NCBI GenBank assembly: GCA_963691705.1
Contig: OY829545.1
Coordinates: 36,257,475-36,321,474, forward strand
Length of the DNA: 64,000 nucleotides
From: Viola odorata
Lineage: Eukaryota > Streptophyta > Magnoliopsida > Malpighiales > Violaceae
Direction of reading: 5' to 3'
The position numbers were made by a program, and so were the translations under genes. Below the pieces are notes generated by a model. The model saw nothing but the letters and a program-made list of their open reading frames with translations, had not been told where the DNA came from and did not search any database. The stretch's first letter is position 1, and each line of letters begins with the position of its first letter. Below, piece after piece: positions 11,006-20,993 of the stretch.

Positions 11006-11416
11006 CATTACCTTTGACTGCTTGTGCTAGTTTAGATGGAGAGGCCCGAGGCAATTTGGTGGGCAAGATGCATACCGAGGCCAAGGAGCGCATTGAGGCC
11101 ATCAATGCTAAGCTAGTCAAGAAGAGGGATGCCGGCCGCCACACACGCACCTTTGAGTTACGCGAATGGGTGTGGGTCCATTTGACCAAGGAGCGCCGGA
11201 CAAGCAAGCTTAGTCCTCGAGGAGACGGACCTTTTCTCATCCTAGAGAAAATAAGCGATAACGCTTACATCCTTGACCTTCCTTCTTCTTATGGCAACAC
11301 CCATATACCTTCAATATTAACGATCTATCGCCTTTCTTTGCAGATGGGGATGCCGAGGAGCTCGAAGAGAACGATGGTGCGGATTCAAGGACGAATCCAT
11401 TTGAAGGGGGAGGGGA
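11006..11416 (+). pseudogene. Integrase C-terminus of E1
   Basis: Resumes directly after the solo LTR: LTACASLDGEARGNLVGKMH, a helical region, VWVHLTKERRTSKLSPRGDGPF (start of the GPY/F module) and DNAYILDLPSSYGN. One extra base near 11312 shifts the frame; the other frame then gives the ..INDLSPFF.. segment, DSRTNPFEGGGDD at the polypurine tract and a tail inside the LTR with TRSQAMSALLLKTLRAEE. The first 5 bases (CATTA) are the second target-site copy. The tail position mirrors E2. Confidence 0.85.
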
Positions 11417-12364
11417 TGATACGAGCCCACCAACAAAGCCCAAGCGTGGACCGGCCACTAGGAGCCAAGCCATGTCCGCATTGCTCTTGAAGACCCTAAG
11501 GGCAGAGGAAAGCCACACGAAGGCCGCAAACCAGTGGAGCCTATGTGTCTACGCCAATGACTCGACTCGCAGTCTCACGCTCGAGCCCGAGTCTCGCATC
11601 GAGGCCGCGCCTAAAGCCAACCTCAATTGAGGCCGCGCCTGGGGGCAGCACCAAGGCCGCCTAAAGCCAGCCTCAAGGCCGCCTAAAGCCAGCCCCAAGG
11701 CCGCGCCTAAGCCCAACACCAAAGTCGCGCCTTCAGCTAGACTCAAGGTCCCGCCTAATCTCGACACCAAGGCCGCGCCTTCGGCCAACCTGAAGACCGC
11801 GCCTTCGACCAGCATCAAGGCCGCGCCTAAAGCCAGCCTCAAGGCCGCGCCTTCGACCAGCACCAAGGCCACGCTTTGGCCTTTGGCCACCGCCTAGGCC
11901 TATCAAAGCCAAGCCAACCAAAGCCCATGCCCAAGGCTGTGCCTTTCAAGCTAAGACCCCTTTGTCCAAGGGTAGTATGGGTTTTTCCCTTGTAAATATC
12001 AACACTATAAATAGAAGGGCTTTGCCTTCTATTTTCCTTGCTTTTGATTTTGAGATTTTCTCTTAAGCCTTAAGCCGCTTAGGCCAACCCTAGGGATACT
12101 AGATCCAAGCGTTCATCCTTAGGTTGCCTAGATGAACATTGCTCTTTGTAAATCATTTGATGCTTTGTTCTTCATCATTGTTCATATATAAAATCCAAGT
12201 CTTTTCCTTCAAATACTTTCCGCTGCAAACTCCTTACAAACTTCCTATCATTTCCATTACATCTTTCCATCAAAGCCCGCGTTTCCTAAGCCAACCGCGC
12301 AAGAGACTAGATCCAGCCAACAACAAGCTACGTCCAAGCCTCCCACGGTGCTTGGACCGTATCA
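11417..12364 (+). repeat. 3' LTR of E1
   Basis: Starts TGATACGAGC directly after the purine tract AAGGGGGAGGGGA and ends GACCGTATCA, 948 bp. It holds a GC-rich 24-bp minisatellite (about 11570-11890, AAGGCCGCGCC..CAGC.TC units), the motif CCCCTTTGTCCAAGGG, TATAAATAG at 12006-12014, and an R/U5-like AT-rich end. The first ~100 bases also encode the polyprotein tail. Confidence 0.88.
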
Positions 12365-12625
12365 AGGGGCAACTCTTAAGTGTGACGGGACATAGCTTGT
12401 AGGTTTTTCACAGTGATAAGAAGGTGCGTGGTGAGAAGACACAACCCTTAAGTGAGGCGGGACATAGAAGTGTTGAGGAGGCCGATGGACATATACATTA
12501 GGAGTGGAGCCATGGCCACGGCTTTGGTAGGATGCGAAACCTAGGCCATGGCTTGGAGAGGAGGCAACCGTAGTGTAGAAGTCCTCATCCCAATAGGACC
12601 CAACATCCTCATAATAATAAGACAG
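12365..12625 (-). pseudogene. Tyrosine-rich gag-like N-terminus of element B
   Basis: Fragment of the same orphan family as J (43237) and S (60764): SYYYEDVGSYWDEDFYTT, then GLGFASYQSRGHGSTPNVYV, then repeats of YVP.HLRV. The start codon that aligns with the J start is CTG here (623-625 of the 12 kb block), so the original ATG is lost. It lies 11 bases after an acceptor-like TTTTTGTAG. The rest was displaced by insertion of E1 and lies outside the window. No gag core, zinc knuckle or protease is visible. Confidence 0.65.
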
Positions 12626-14059
12626 ACAAAAGTACCTACAAAAAGAAAGCAAAACAAAATTGCTATATATACATATTAGTCACTCCCTCGCGTGTTTCAC
12701 TCTTCCCTCTAATATTCTCACAATCTCTCAAGTTCCTATGTATTCAATTCCATTTCTTGTATAATAATCAAGCAGCATGCTCAAGTTGAATCACGAAGAC
12801 TCAAACAAGAAAGCTAGAAACAACAAGATAGTTTGCTGGAAATTTTCTGGCAGTTATTTCAGAATTCGGCTATTGCCCTTTAAAAATAGCAAACGCTGGA
12901 ATTAATTCACCAAATTAAATGTGAACACTTCTAAGATAAAGCTATACAAGTTCCATGAAGGGAAGAAGAGAAAATTCCGTTTAGAAAACACTGTAAACAG
13001 ACCAACAACGCAGGAATGACTCCTCTCGGATGGAAACTGCGCGCCGATTTATTTTGGACAAAATGAAGATGATGTGCTTAGAATCAATCGGAGACTCAAG
13101 AATAAAAAATGTTAAGCACAGAATGAAGTTTGTTGCCACAAATTTTCAGGTTTTTTTGGGCGTGGGAACTTATATAACAGTGACAGACACGAAAGATTGG
13201 ATGATAAGGAGTACAAAAAAATTTCACGATAAGTGTATGATAAGGAGTACCCAAGGTAATGTGTATGACAAGGAGCCCGAGCGTGAGAGTGTATGACAGG
13301 AATTTTGAGAAGTGAAAGACAAGTAGTTTTTGACTTGTATGACATGAACTACAAGAAATGTATGACATGTAGTTCGAGACATGTATGACAAGTAGTTTTT
13401 GCCATGTGTGTGACGATGAGTGCCCAAGTGTATGACAACAAGTGAAGGGTGTATGACAATGATCACAAGTGTGAATGTATGACAACCAAGTGAAGGTAAG
13501 GTGCTGCCATTAGGGTCGGCTGTGTGTTTAGTGGAGTAGTAAGCAAGCTGAAATGCTTGGCTCACAAATGAGTAATGTGGCTGGCTAGGAAGAGCGCACA
13601 AATTTTGAATCACTTAGCTAGCAAACAACTTAAGACCACATGGCTCTCATGGCTTATCAAAGGAAGCTCCAAATCAGCAAGCATTCATACTTAAAGAAGA
13701 TGAAATTTTGTCCATTTAGATGCACAAAAACACCAAACAATTCAGCAATTGTGTTTCCTCCAAAATCAGCACACTAGAAGACAAACAAATTATCAAGAAC
13801 ATAAAACTTCTAGAGGAAGATTAATTGAAACCTATGGTAGGAATCAATGTTTAAACCATGGAAATGAAGTTGGAAGGTGTTTGAACCGTGGAAACTAGAG
13901 GAAAATGAGTTTGAACAATTTAGTGGAACAGTGACAAAAATGGTGAAAAACAGAAAAAATTTCAACACAAAAGATAGATGTTCTACGGTAGAGGAGATGA
14001 TTCTAATGTAGAAAAGGAGTTTACTAACCTAGAAGACAGCTTGAAGCTCCGCTACCACT
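12626..14059 (-). other. Leader of B with primer-binding site (14046-14057), putative intron 14024-12636
   Basis: Non-coding leader of a minus-strand element. The PBS is TGGTAGCGGAGC (minus strand), followed by a donor-like GGTTA|GTAAAC (intron start 14024) and ending with GTGACTAAT (branch-like), a T-rich run and TTTTTGTAG (intron end 12636). The stretch 13190-13490 is an array of degenerate 'GTATGACAAGTAG' units spaced about 20-30 bp. Nothing coding is supported. Confidence 0.6.
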
Positions 14060-14640
14060 TGATAAGAGCTTAACTTCCTTTTTGGAGAAGAAGGCCGAAT
14101 TGAGAGCTTCGGATCTAGTCCTCGCGTATGGATGGTCTTGACAAGAGATATAGGCGCCTCGGATGGAGATGGGCTTTTCTACGGTTAGAATCATCTCCTC
14201 TACCGTAGAACATCTATCTTTTTGGGGAAGAAGGCCGAATTGAGAGCTTCGGATCTAGTCCTCGCGCATGGATGGTCTTGACAAGAGATATAGGCGCCTC
14301 GGATGGAGATGGAGAGGAGACGCCTTGGTGAGCTTGATGGATGAAGATGGTATTTAAGGAGTTACTTGCAGCGGATCAATGGCTGTTTGGTAGTGATGGA
14401 ACGGATTGCACAAAGAACTCAACTAAATCAGAAAACCCTCTTGATCATAAGAACAAGCAACCTTTCTATACAATAGTTAAGGATCTCTCTTTACTGAATT
14501 TACCCCTTAAGAGCAAAGCTTAAGGAGCCTAATTACAAGAAGAGATTAAGGATAAACAATGGTATTCAGCCCTAACGGCTCTGGTTACCAAGAACCCTAA
14601 TCACTTAAACTAAAGGATGGCCAAAGAGAGAATAATCATC
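14060..14640 (-). repeat. 5' LTR of B, internally rearranged and truncated
   Basis: Begins TGATAAGAGC next to the PBS. An insertion at about 14173-14313 consists of an inverted copy of the leader (13973-14017, arms of about 45 bp) followed by a second copy of the LTR segment 14079-14171. The right end is lost: at about 14640 the sequence switches to the end of an LTR of opposite orientation. Confidence 0.7.
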
Positions 14641-15255
14641 AAGCTCCAAGAAGATTCAACCTCAATCCATACAAAGGAGGGCTGAATGTTATCAAGTGGT
14701 AGCGGAGCTCCAAATCATCTTCTAGGTTGGTAAACTCCATTCTCACGGCTGGAATCATCTCTTCGACCGTAGGTTCATCATTTTTACCGATTTTTTTTCT
14801 ATTTTTCACATCTGTTCCTCTCTTCGGTTCAAACTTCATTTCCTTGAGTTTCTTCGGTTCAAACACCTTGATTCTTGTTTTCTATGGTTTAAACATAGTT
14901 TTCTACCATAGGAATCATTCTCACTTCATTTGAAAAAATTTGGTGTTCTTGAGAAATTCTTGTCTTTTAGTGTGCTGAATTTTCTACCATAGGAATCATT
15001 CTCACTTCATTTGAAATTCATGTCACTCTAGGCCAGCCCTAATTTGCTTCTCTACACAACCACATCACTTGCCTTGTCATCCACACATTTTGACACATCA
15101 CTTTCACTTGCCACCTCACTTTTGGCTTTTAGTGAAAAAAAAATTCAAGAGCAAAACTACTTGTCTTTCACTTCTTCTTTTAAAATACTTGTCATACCAA
15201 GTGAGTCTTCTTCACCCTTTGCAAAAACATAACAGAAAAGAAGGGAACTAAAAGA
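14641..15255 (+). mobile_element. Plus-strand LTR end and leader remnant
   Basis: The last ~54 bases of an LTR end in TATCA at 14694, followed by a primer-binding site TGGTAGCGGAGC (14697-14708), the donor-like CTAGGTTG|GTAAAC and about 540 bases of leader with short CTTGTCATAC-type repeats (15060-15200). No gag survives. The leader is closely related, in inverse orientation, to that of element L (44306-44515). Confidence 0.65.
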
Positions 15256-15432
15256 TTGGCTTGATCTTTTGGACAATCCACTCGTCCAAACGTCCTGAAA
15301 TTTAGACACAATAAACATAACACATAGAGGTTTCCATCAAAATTTTGTGATCCCTGATCGGACTCCATCTGCACCATCATGTCTTGACGCTTTTGTCCAT
15401 GTAGTCGCGTGATACGTCTTGGGATCGTATCA
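15256..15432 (-). repeat. LTR fragment of the K/M family
   Basis: These 177 bases match the right end of LTR 48485-49415 and of 50301-51268 (TTGGCTTGATC ... GGGATCGTATCA). The left part of the LTR is missing, and so is any left duplication. It abuts the integrase zinc region of element G. Confidence 0.75.
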
Positions 15433-16065
15433 CAACAACACAATTAGCAACATGTTTCTTCATGTGAGGCCAAAAGAAATGCTCCCTAAGTGTGCTAAGA
15501 GTCTTTTCTACCCCGAAGTGGCCCATTAGACCCCCCATGCGCTTCCTTCACAAATAAATCACATGTGCTACAACTAGAAATGCACAATCTACCCTTACGA
15601 AACAGAAATGCATCATGTAGCATAAATATGTCATGCGCACCATTAGAGCATGCAAGAAAAATGTCTTTAAAGTCTACATCATCTGCGTACAAAGAGGTAA
15701 TGTGTGCAAAGCCTAAGAGGCGTGAATGGAGAGAAGTAAGGAGGGTGTACGTACGGGATAAAGCATCCGCAACGACGTTGTCTTTTCCCTTCAAGTATTT
15801 GATGTGGTATGGGAAGCGTTCGATGAACTCCATCCATGCTGCATGGCATTTGTTGAGCTTTCCTTGACCCTTCAAGTACTTGAGGCTTAGATGGTTCGTG
15901 TGCGCCACGAATTCCTTGGGTAACAAATAATGCTCCCACACATTGAGGGCCACCACGAGAGCATACAACTCGCGGTCGCATGTGCAATAGTTCAGTTGGG
16001 CGCCCTTCATTTTTTCACTAAAATAGGCCACCGACTTCTTGTCTTGAACCAAAATAGCGCCAATG
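15433..16065 (-). pseudogene. RNase H and integrase start of G
   Basis: Starts at [15 protein letters not shown], exactly where the RT/RNase H piece at 36225 stops (..CDASGT), because element C inserted between. It contains [42 protein letters not shown] and the pre-integrase [16 protein letters not shown], and ends in the integrase zinc region ([10 protein letters not shown]). A one-base deletion in the Gly-rich loop before the zinc region shifts the frame. Conserved acidic residues of RNase H are mostly retained; the HTDH motif reads HTNH. Confidence 0.85.
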
Positions 16066-16883
16066 TGATGCGAACACACGCATCGATGTGCCCTTACCAC
16101 CGGCTGGTCCTATGATGCGTGCGCGAGCTAGAAAGCTTCAAGACAAATTGTCATCTCTCATTCACAAGGAGCTGGAGTGTGAGATGACAAGTGAGGACGC
16201 TGCACTTCGAGAGAAGACACCACGCATGGTGAATCTCATCACCTTCACCGTGTGTGACGGTGATTCTGCCCAGCATCAGAACGACGCGTAGATGGAGCGA
16301 TTCTTCCCATCTTTTGAGTTCGACATGTACTACATCATGTCAGGGAGTGTGTGTCCAAAAATCAGCAAGAACGCCCGAGGCGTTTAGGAGATAGGTCAAA
16401 CCCTAGTTTGGGGTACGGGAGGCGCGAGTCCTAGCGGTGCAAGGATTCCTTGTCCGCACGCGCTAGGGTTTTGTGTCCGAGAAGCAGCGGCTGGTCCTAA
16501 AGTGAGCTGGCGTTCCCTTGTCTGATTTTGGAGACAATAAACTTGCCTTTTATTTGCTTTCCTTAATTAATTAATTAGACAATTTAGCTGATTGCTTAAT
16601 TAAGTTAGTTACCTTATTTTAGAACTTCTATTTTGGTTCCAATTAGGTTTTGCTTTTAAACATTATATAAGGAGCGGCTGGCCTCCTTATTTCGGCGGCT
16701 GTTATTTGATAAAATTGAGACTTCTCTCTTCAATCTCTTCCCCTTCTCTCCACATCACGGAACATTCAGTTGGCGAGGTAGTCTACGTTCGCACGAGTCA
16801 AGTTATTCATTCCGCATTGAAATCCTTCTTTGAACAACGATCAGATTTGGTGCTACGCATCCTAAGCAACTAGGATCGTATAA
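16066..16883 (+). repeat. 5' LTR of C
   Basis: An 818-bp LTR beginning TGATGCGAAC and ending GGATCGTATAA (terminal CA mutated to AA), followed by a PBS. TATATAAGG (16664-16672) is the likely TATA element. The first ~220 bases encode a polyprotein tail, with [17 protein letters not shown] and SLIHKELECEM (16088-16291), a copy of the coding tail normally read from the 3' LTR. The same tail occurs on the minus strand at 57742-57963. Confidence 0.85.
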
Positions 16884-17749
16884 GTTGGTAGCGGAGCTTA
16901 AGGCGTTCAAAGATTGGTAAGTATCCTTAATTGTTTTCGAGTTTTCATTGCTGAAATCGGTATTTTCTTCTACTCCTTTCAAAACCGATTTCGTTGCTGT
17001 GCTTGGTTCGTATATGTGCAATTTTTCTATCAAGTCGAAATTGTATTTATATGCATAGCTATTGAAGTCCGTTTTTGGTGAGAAAGGTCTCGTTGAAAAG
17101 CTGCACTTGTTAGGGTTCCGAATAAAAAAGAATCAAGTGATTCGGGTACCAGAGTCAAAAAGTACACCTGTAAACTAAACTGTGTTTTTGCTGTTACAAA
17201 AAAAAGAGAGGACAAAACAGCAACTTCAAAAGAATCAAAAGAAGGTTACATTAGATCAAATACAAAAAAAAAAAAGGATATCAGTATTTGAGGAATAGCA
17301 AGAGCAGAGAGCAAATTGAGATTCGGAGAATACTTGCTACAAAAATCAGATTTATCATTGAGACGAATTGGAGTTGAAGGACAATTGTGTTTTGAAATCA
17401 GAATTGGAAATTGCTTTTATTTGAGTCCTTTCGAGTCAAATTGAGCTCTTCTTTGATTCCTTGATATTGCCTTCTATTCCACTTGTTATTTGTTTAATTG
17501 GTTGTACTTGCAATTATTCAAATACCAAGTATCACCATTTGTTTTGAAGCTGGTTTCTTTGAGAGTTTTCTTGGCAGCTTTTCTTGAACTCTTGAGTCTC
17601 ATTAACACTTGAACAATTGCAGGCAATTGGTTGATTTATTGGTGAGATTATTAGAGTGATTAAACACGAGAGTAAACACGTGAGGGAGTGCTAGGATTAG
17701 TGCAATTTTACGCTTTCCTTTCGTGTTGTGAATTTCAGGAAAACTTCAG
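16884..17749 (+). other. Leader of C: PBS (16886-16897) and putative intron 16917-17738
   Basis: PBS TGGTAGCGGAGC lies two bases after the LTR. A near-perfect donor ATTG|GTAAGTATCC starts at 16917. The 3' end reads GTGAGGGAGTGCTAG, a pyrimidine-rich run and GTGAATTTCAG|G (17738), 11 bases before the gag ATG. The interior is AT-rich and non-coding. Confidence 0.65.
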
Positions 17750-18930
17750 ATGTCTCAAGAAGGGGTCCAACAACCAGATGTGTCGACCTTGTTAGCGACC
17801 ATCACGGAACAACTCAGGACGATGAATGAAAGGCAACTGACTGCCGATGTTAGGATGGCTCGGATGGAAGCTTTGGCCACCATAAACCCTAGGGCAGCGG
17901 TTGAGCCAAGCGACGGTCATATCTCAGACATGTCTGATGAGGATGACAATGTGCGTAGACAACCCCAAGTTCCACCGGATGCCCATGTGAACCCTCAACG
18001 TGAACTTGCCCAAGTTCATCCAAGGCGACTTGCTAGGCGTGCGCCACTGCCTCCACGTGCTGATCGGAATGATGAGCCCGATGGGGGAGAGGGATGGATA
18101 AACGCTAGGGATGGTCAGCGAAGGGAGAGACGAGATGCACGGGTAGGAAGAAGAGATAGGGAGGATGACCGAGTAGATGCTAATATTAACAGCATCAAAA
18201 TGAAAATACCCCCTTTCGAAGGTACTGATGACCCTGACACCTTTTTGACATGGGAATGGAAGGTCGAATCCATTTTCTTATGTCATAATTATTCGGAGGG
18301 AAAGAAAGTCCAACTGGCTGCCGTAGAATTCAGTGGGTATGCCAGTCATTGGTGGGAGCAACTTAACCTAAAGCGAACAGCCATGTATGGGGGTCCGATT
18401 GATAATTGGGTTGAGATGAAACAAGTAATAAGGCAGCGGTTCGTGCCTGCCCATTTTCACCGTGAGCTTCATCAACGGCTCCAAACCTTGAATCAAGGCA
18501 GCAAGGGAGTTGGGGCCTATTTTAATGAAATGGAGATCGCTTTAGCTCAAGCACGGATCACTGAGGAACCTGAGGTGACAATGGCTCGGTTTATTGCCGG
18601 GTTGAATAGCGAGATTGCAGATGCATTGGAGCTGACACAATACAATACTCTCGAGGAGATGCTTCACATGGCTCAAAAACTTGAGAAGCATAGGAAGGCT
18701 AAGAGTTCCTATAAGTCTATTAGTTCGTCCTCTTGGAAGAAGCCTTCTTGGAACAAAGATGATAAGGGTACCGCGGCTACACCAAAGGCATTACCATACG
18801 CATCAAAGGGCTCCTCTAATGCCGTGACCCCTACTAAATCAGCTGGTAACAAGTCTTATACCCCACCTACTGATCGGCAAGCCACTAAAGATATCATTTG
18901 TTTTAAGTGTAATGGGGAGGGCATAAGAAG
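17750..18930 (+). pseudogene. Gag of C
   Basis: Start MSQEGVQQPDVSTLLATITE, with an N-terminal helix, then an Arg-rich acidic/basic spacer. The retrotransposon gag domain follows (IPPFEGTDDPDTFLTWEWKV, ASHWWEQLNL, RQRFVPAHFHRELHQRLQ, GVGAYFNEMEIAL, LEEMLHMAQKLE) and then a Ser/Lys-rich linker. The zinc knuckle begins as ICFKCNG, where one extra base near 18917 shifts the frame; the rest (GHKKVDCPNKR) reads in the frame of the next segment. Gag would form the virus-like particle. Otherwise the frame is clean, so C is a fairly young or well-preserved copy. Confidence 0.9.
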
Positions 18931-20205
18931 GTGGACTGCCCTAACAAGCGAGTTTTCATAATAAGGGCGAATGGAGACCAGGAGTCGGATGATGATCATG
19001 AGGGGTCCGAACCCGAGGGAGAAAGTAGTGCTGATTCGGATGATCAACATCAGCAAGGTGATCAAGTTCGGTTAATAGTGATAAGGCGCAATTTGAGTGT
19101 GCAAGCCGGAGGGGAAGTGTGTGATGACGAGCAGCGAGAGAACTTGTTTCATACACGTGGTGTGATTGATAAGAAGGGATGTTCGATTATCATTGATAAT
19201 GGAAGCTGCACCAATTGCGCAAGTTGGATGATAGTGCATAAGTTGGGGCTGCCCACGGTGAAACACCCACGACCATACTTTTTACAATGGATGACCGACG
19301 GCAATGGACTCAAGGTGAGTAGACAAGTGCTTGTTAAGTTTTCTATTGGCAAGTATCATGATGAGGTGTTGTGTGACGTTGTGCCATGCAAGCAAGCCAC
19401 ATCCTTTTGGGCAGACCGTGGCAGTTCGATAGGGAAGCAATCCATGATGGGAAACGGAACCTGTATAAGCTAGAAAAGGATGGTAAGAAGTTTACCTTGG
19501 CACCTTTGACCCCAGGCGACATGGTAAAGGACCAAGAGTGGCTCGCTAAGTCTTATGCGGAGTATGAAGTTGCAAAACAGATTGAGAGAGAAAAAGAAGG
19601 TTTGAGCGTGACAAATAAAGAGAGTAAAAATGAGTGTGTGAGCCTTCAACATTCGCATGAAAAGAGTAAGCATGCAGAGGGTGAGTGCGAGAAAGAAAAA
19701 TATTCACATGAAAAGAGTAAGCATGCAGAGAGTGAGTGTCAACATTCGCACGAAAAAAGTCAGCGTGCTGAGAGTGGCATCGAGAGAAAAGGAGAGGTAA
19801 ATAAAAAGAAATTGAGTGTATATGCCAAGGGGAGCGACGTGAGGAGAGCACTGATTTTTCAGAAAAATGGTTTTGGCGCAAGCCGTCCTCTTCTTTTACT
19901 CAGATTTCGTTCCTTCTGTTTGAACACTTCTAACTCTAACCCTTCACATTTGGTTCCTAGTGTTCTGTCCTCTCTTTTGCAGGAGTTTAGAGATGTTCTA
20001 CCCGAGGAGATGCCTCCCAGATTACCTCCTATTCGAGGCATTGAACACCAAACCGATTTCGCACCAGGTTCAGCAATTCCGCACCGTCCAGCCTACCGTA
20101 CCAACCCCGAAGAGACCAAAGAACTTCAGCGGCAAGTGAACGAGCTACTTGAGCGAGGATACGTGAGGGAAAGCCTTTCCCCATGCGCCGTTCTAGTGAT
20201 CCTAG
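18931..20205 (+). pseudogene. Protease, linker and RT start of C
   Basis: Reads CPNKRVFIIRANGD, then the DNGS-type protease (FHTRGVIDKKGCSIIIDNGSC, CASWMIVHKLGLP, HPRPYFLQWM). A one-base deletion near 19390 shifts the frame; the other frame continues LLGRPWQFDREAIHDG. A linker follows with repeats of the HSHEKSKHAES type (about 19640-19790) ending LSVYAKGSDVRRALIF. The RT entry follows: EFRDVLPEEMPPRLPPIRGIEH, RPAYRTNPEETKELQRQV and LSPCAV. It stops at element D; RT resumes at 35110 after the duplicated CCTAG. Confidence 0.88.
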
Positions 20206-20993
20206 TGATATGGTTCAGCTTCTGTTTGGGGAGAAGGAGACCGAATTTGATGAAGGAGCCGGATCTAGTTCCCTTATGAGAGGTTGGCAGCTTGCTTAGA
20301 TGTTCGGATGGAGGTATTTGTAGGTGTTTTAATGGAGATTTCAGTGCAGCGGAATAATGGAGTGATGAGTAGAGATGTATTGAAGGAGTACATATATATA
20401 ACTTGCAAATAGAGAAGACCCTCTTTGCAACAAGGCAAAGCAACCCTTCTATGAAACTTACAAGGATCTCTTGACAAAATCCGACCCTCTCACTAACTAG
20501 AGTGAGCAACCCGGCTTGATGAACAAGAAGAGAGTAGCTGCTGGTTTTAGGAACCCTAGACTAGACCTAAAATAAACCCTAAATTAACTTAAACTAATTG
20601 GCCTTAGAAAGATTCACTCAAAACAAAGACCAGCCATAAAAGAGGCTATACCCTACTATTTATAGCTGAAACTTATTACATTAAAACACCTAAATTACCC
20701 TTGGACAAAGGGGTGGGCTGCTGGGCTTGGAAGGTGGGCTTTGTGGCCGGCCTCTTGGTGAGCGCAAGGCTTGGAGGCAAGGCCTTGCGTGTGCTGCTCG
20801 CTCCTTGCTTGGCCTTGAGTGCACCTTGTTGTTTGGCCAAGGCCGAGGCCTTTCTTCAAGGAGGACGCAGGCTAGATGGGTGGTGCGGGTTAGCCGGAGG
20901 TTGTCACGGTTTGCTAGGGTTGGCGCGGCAATGTTCATGGTGTGCGCGGCCAACTCATGAACCCGTGTTCCTAGAGCATCCGTGCTCGTATCA
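20206..20993 (-). repeat. 3' LTR of D
   Basis: A 788-bp LTR, TGATATGG...GCTCGTATCA. Minus-strand TATA element at 20656-20664 (TATAAATAG), preceded by the CCCTTTGTCCAAGGG-type U3 motif at about 20697-20711. The right LTR of D is a near-identical copy. Confidence 0.93.

Larger units (their letters stand above)
1..12364 (+). mobile_element. Element E1: partial Ty3/gypsy element, plus strand
   Basis: Plus-strand gypsy element whose 5' part lies left of the window. Visible pieces are a 20-bp pol stub (1-20), RNase H-integrase (8851-10259), the integrase C-terminus (11006-11416) and a 3' LTR (11417-12364). It is interrupted by element E2 (21-8850) and by a solo LTR (10260-11005). Both inserts are bounded by 5-bp duplications and their removal restores the pol frame. 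Its right end abuts the minus-strand gag of element B, so E1 probably inserted into B; the matching left flank is outside the window. Confidence 0.85.

Noticed and set aside
11549..11921. Ala/Leu-rich minus-strand frames in the E1 LTR
   Set aside because: Periodic frames generated by the 24-bp minisatellite. No protein evidence.
13190..13490. CRISPR-like short repeats
   Set aside because: Units are degenerate and overlapping, spacers are not uniform, and the setting is a plant retrotransposon leader.
16884..16900. tRNA gene signal (GCTCCGCTACCA on the opposite strand)
   Set aside because: Only the acceptor end is present, next to an LTR. It is the primer-binding site, not a tRNA gene.
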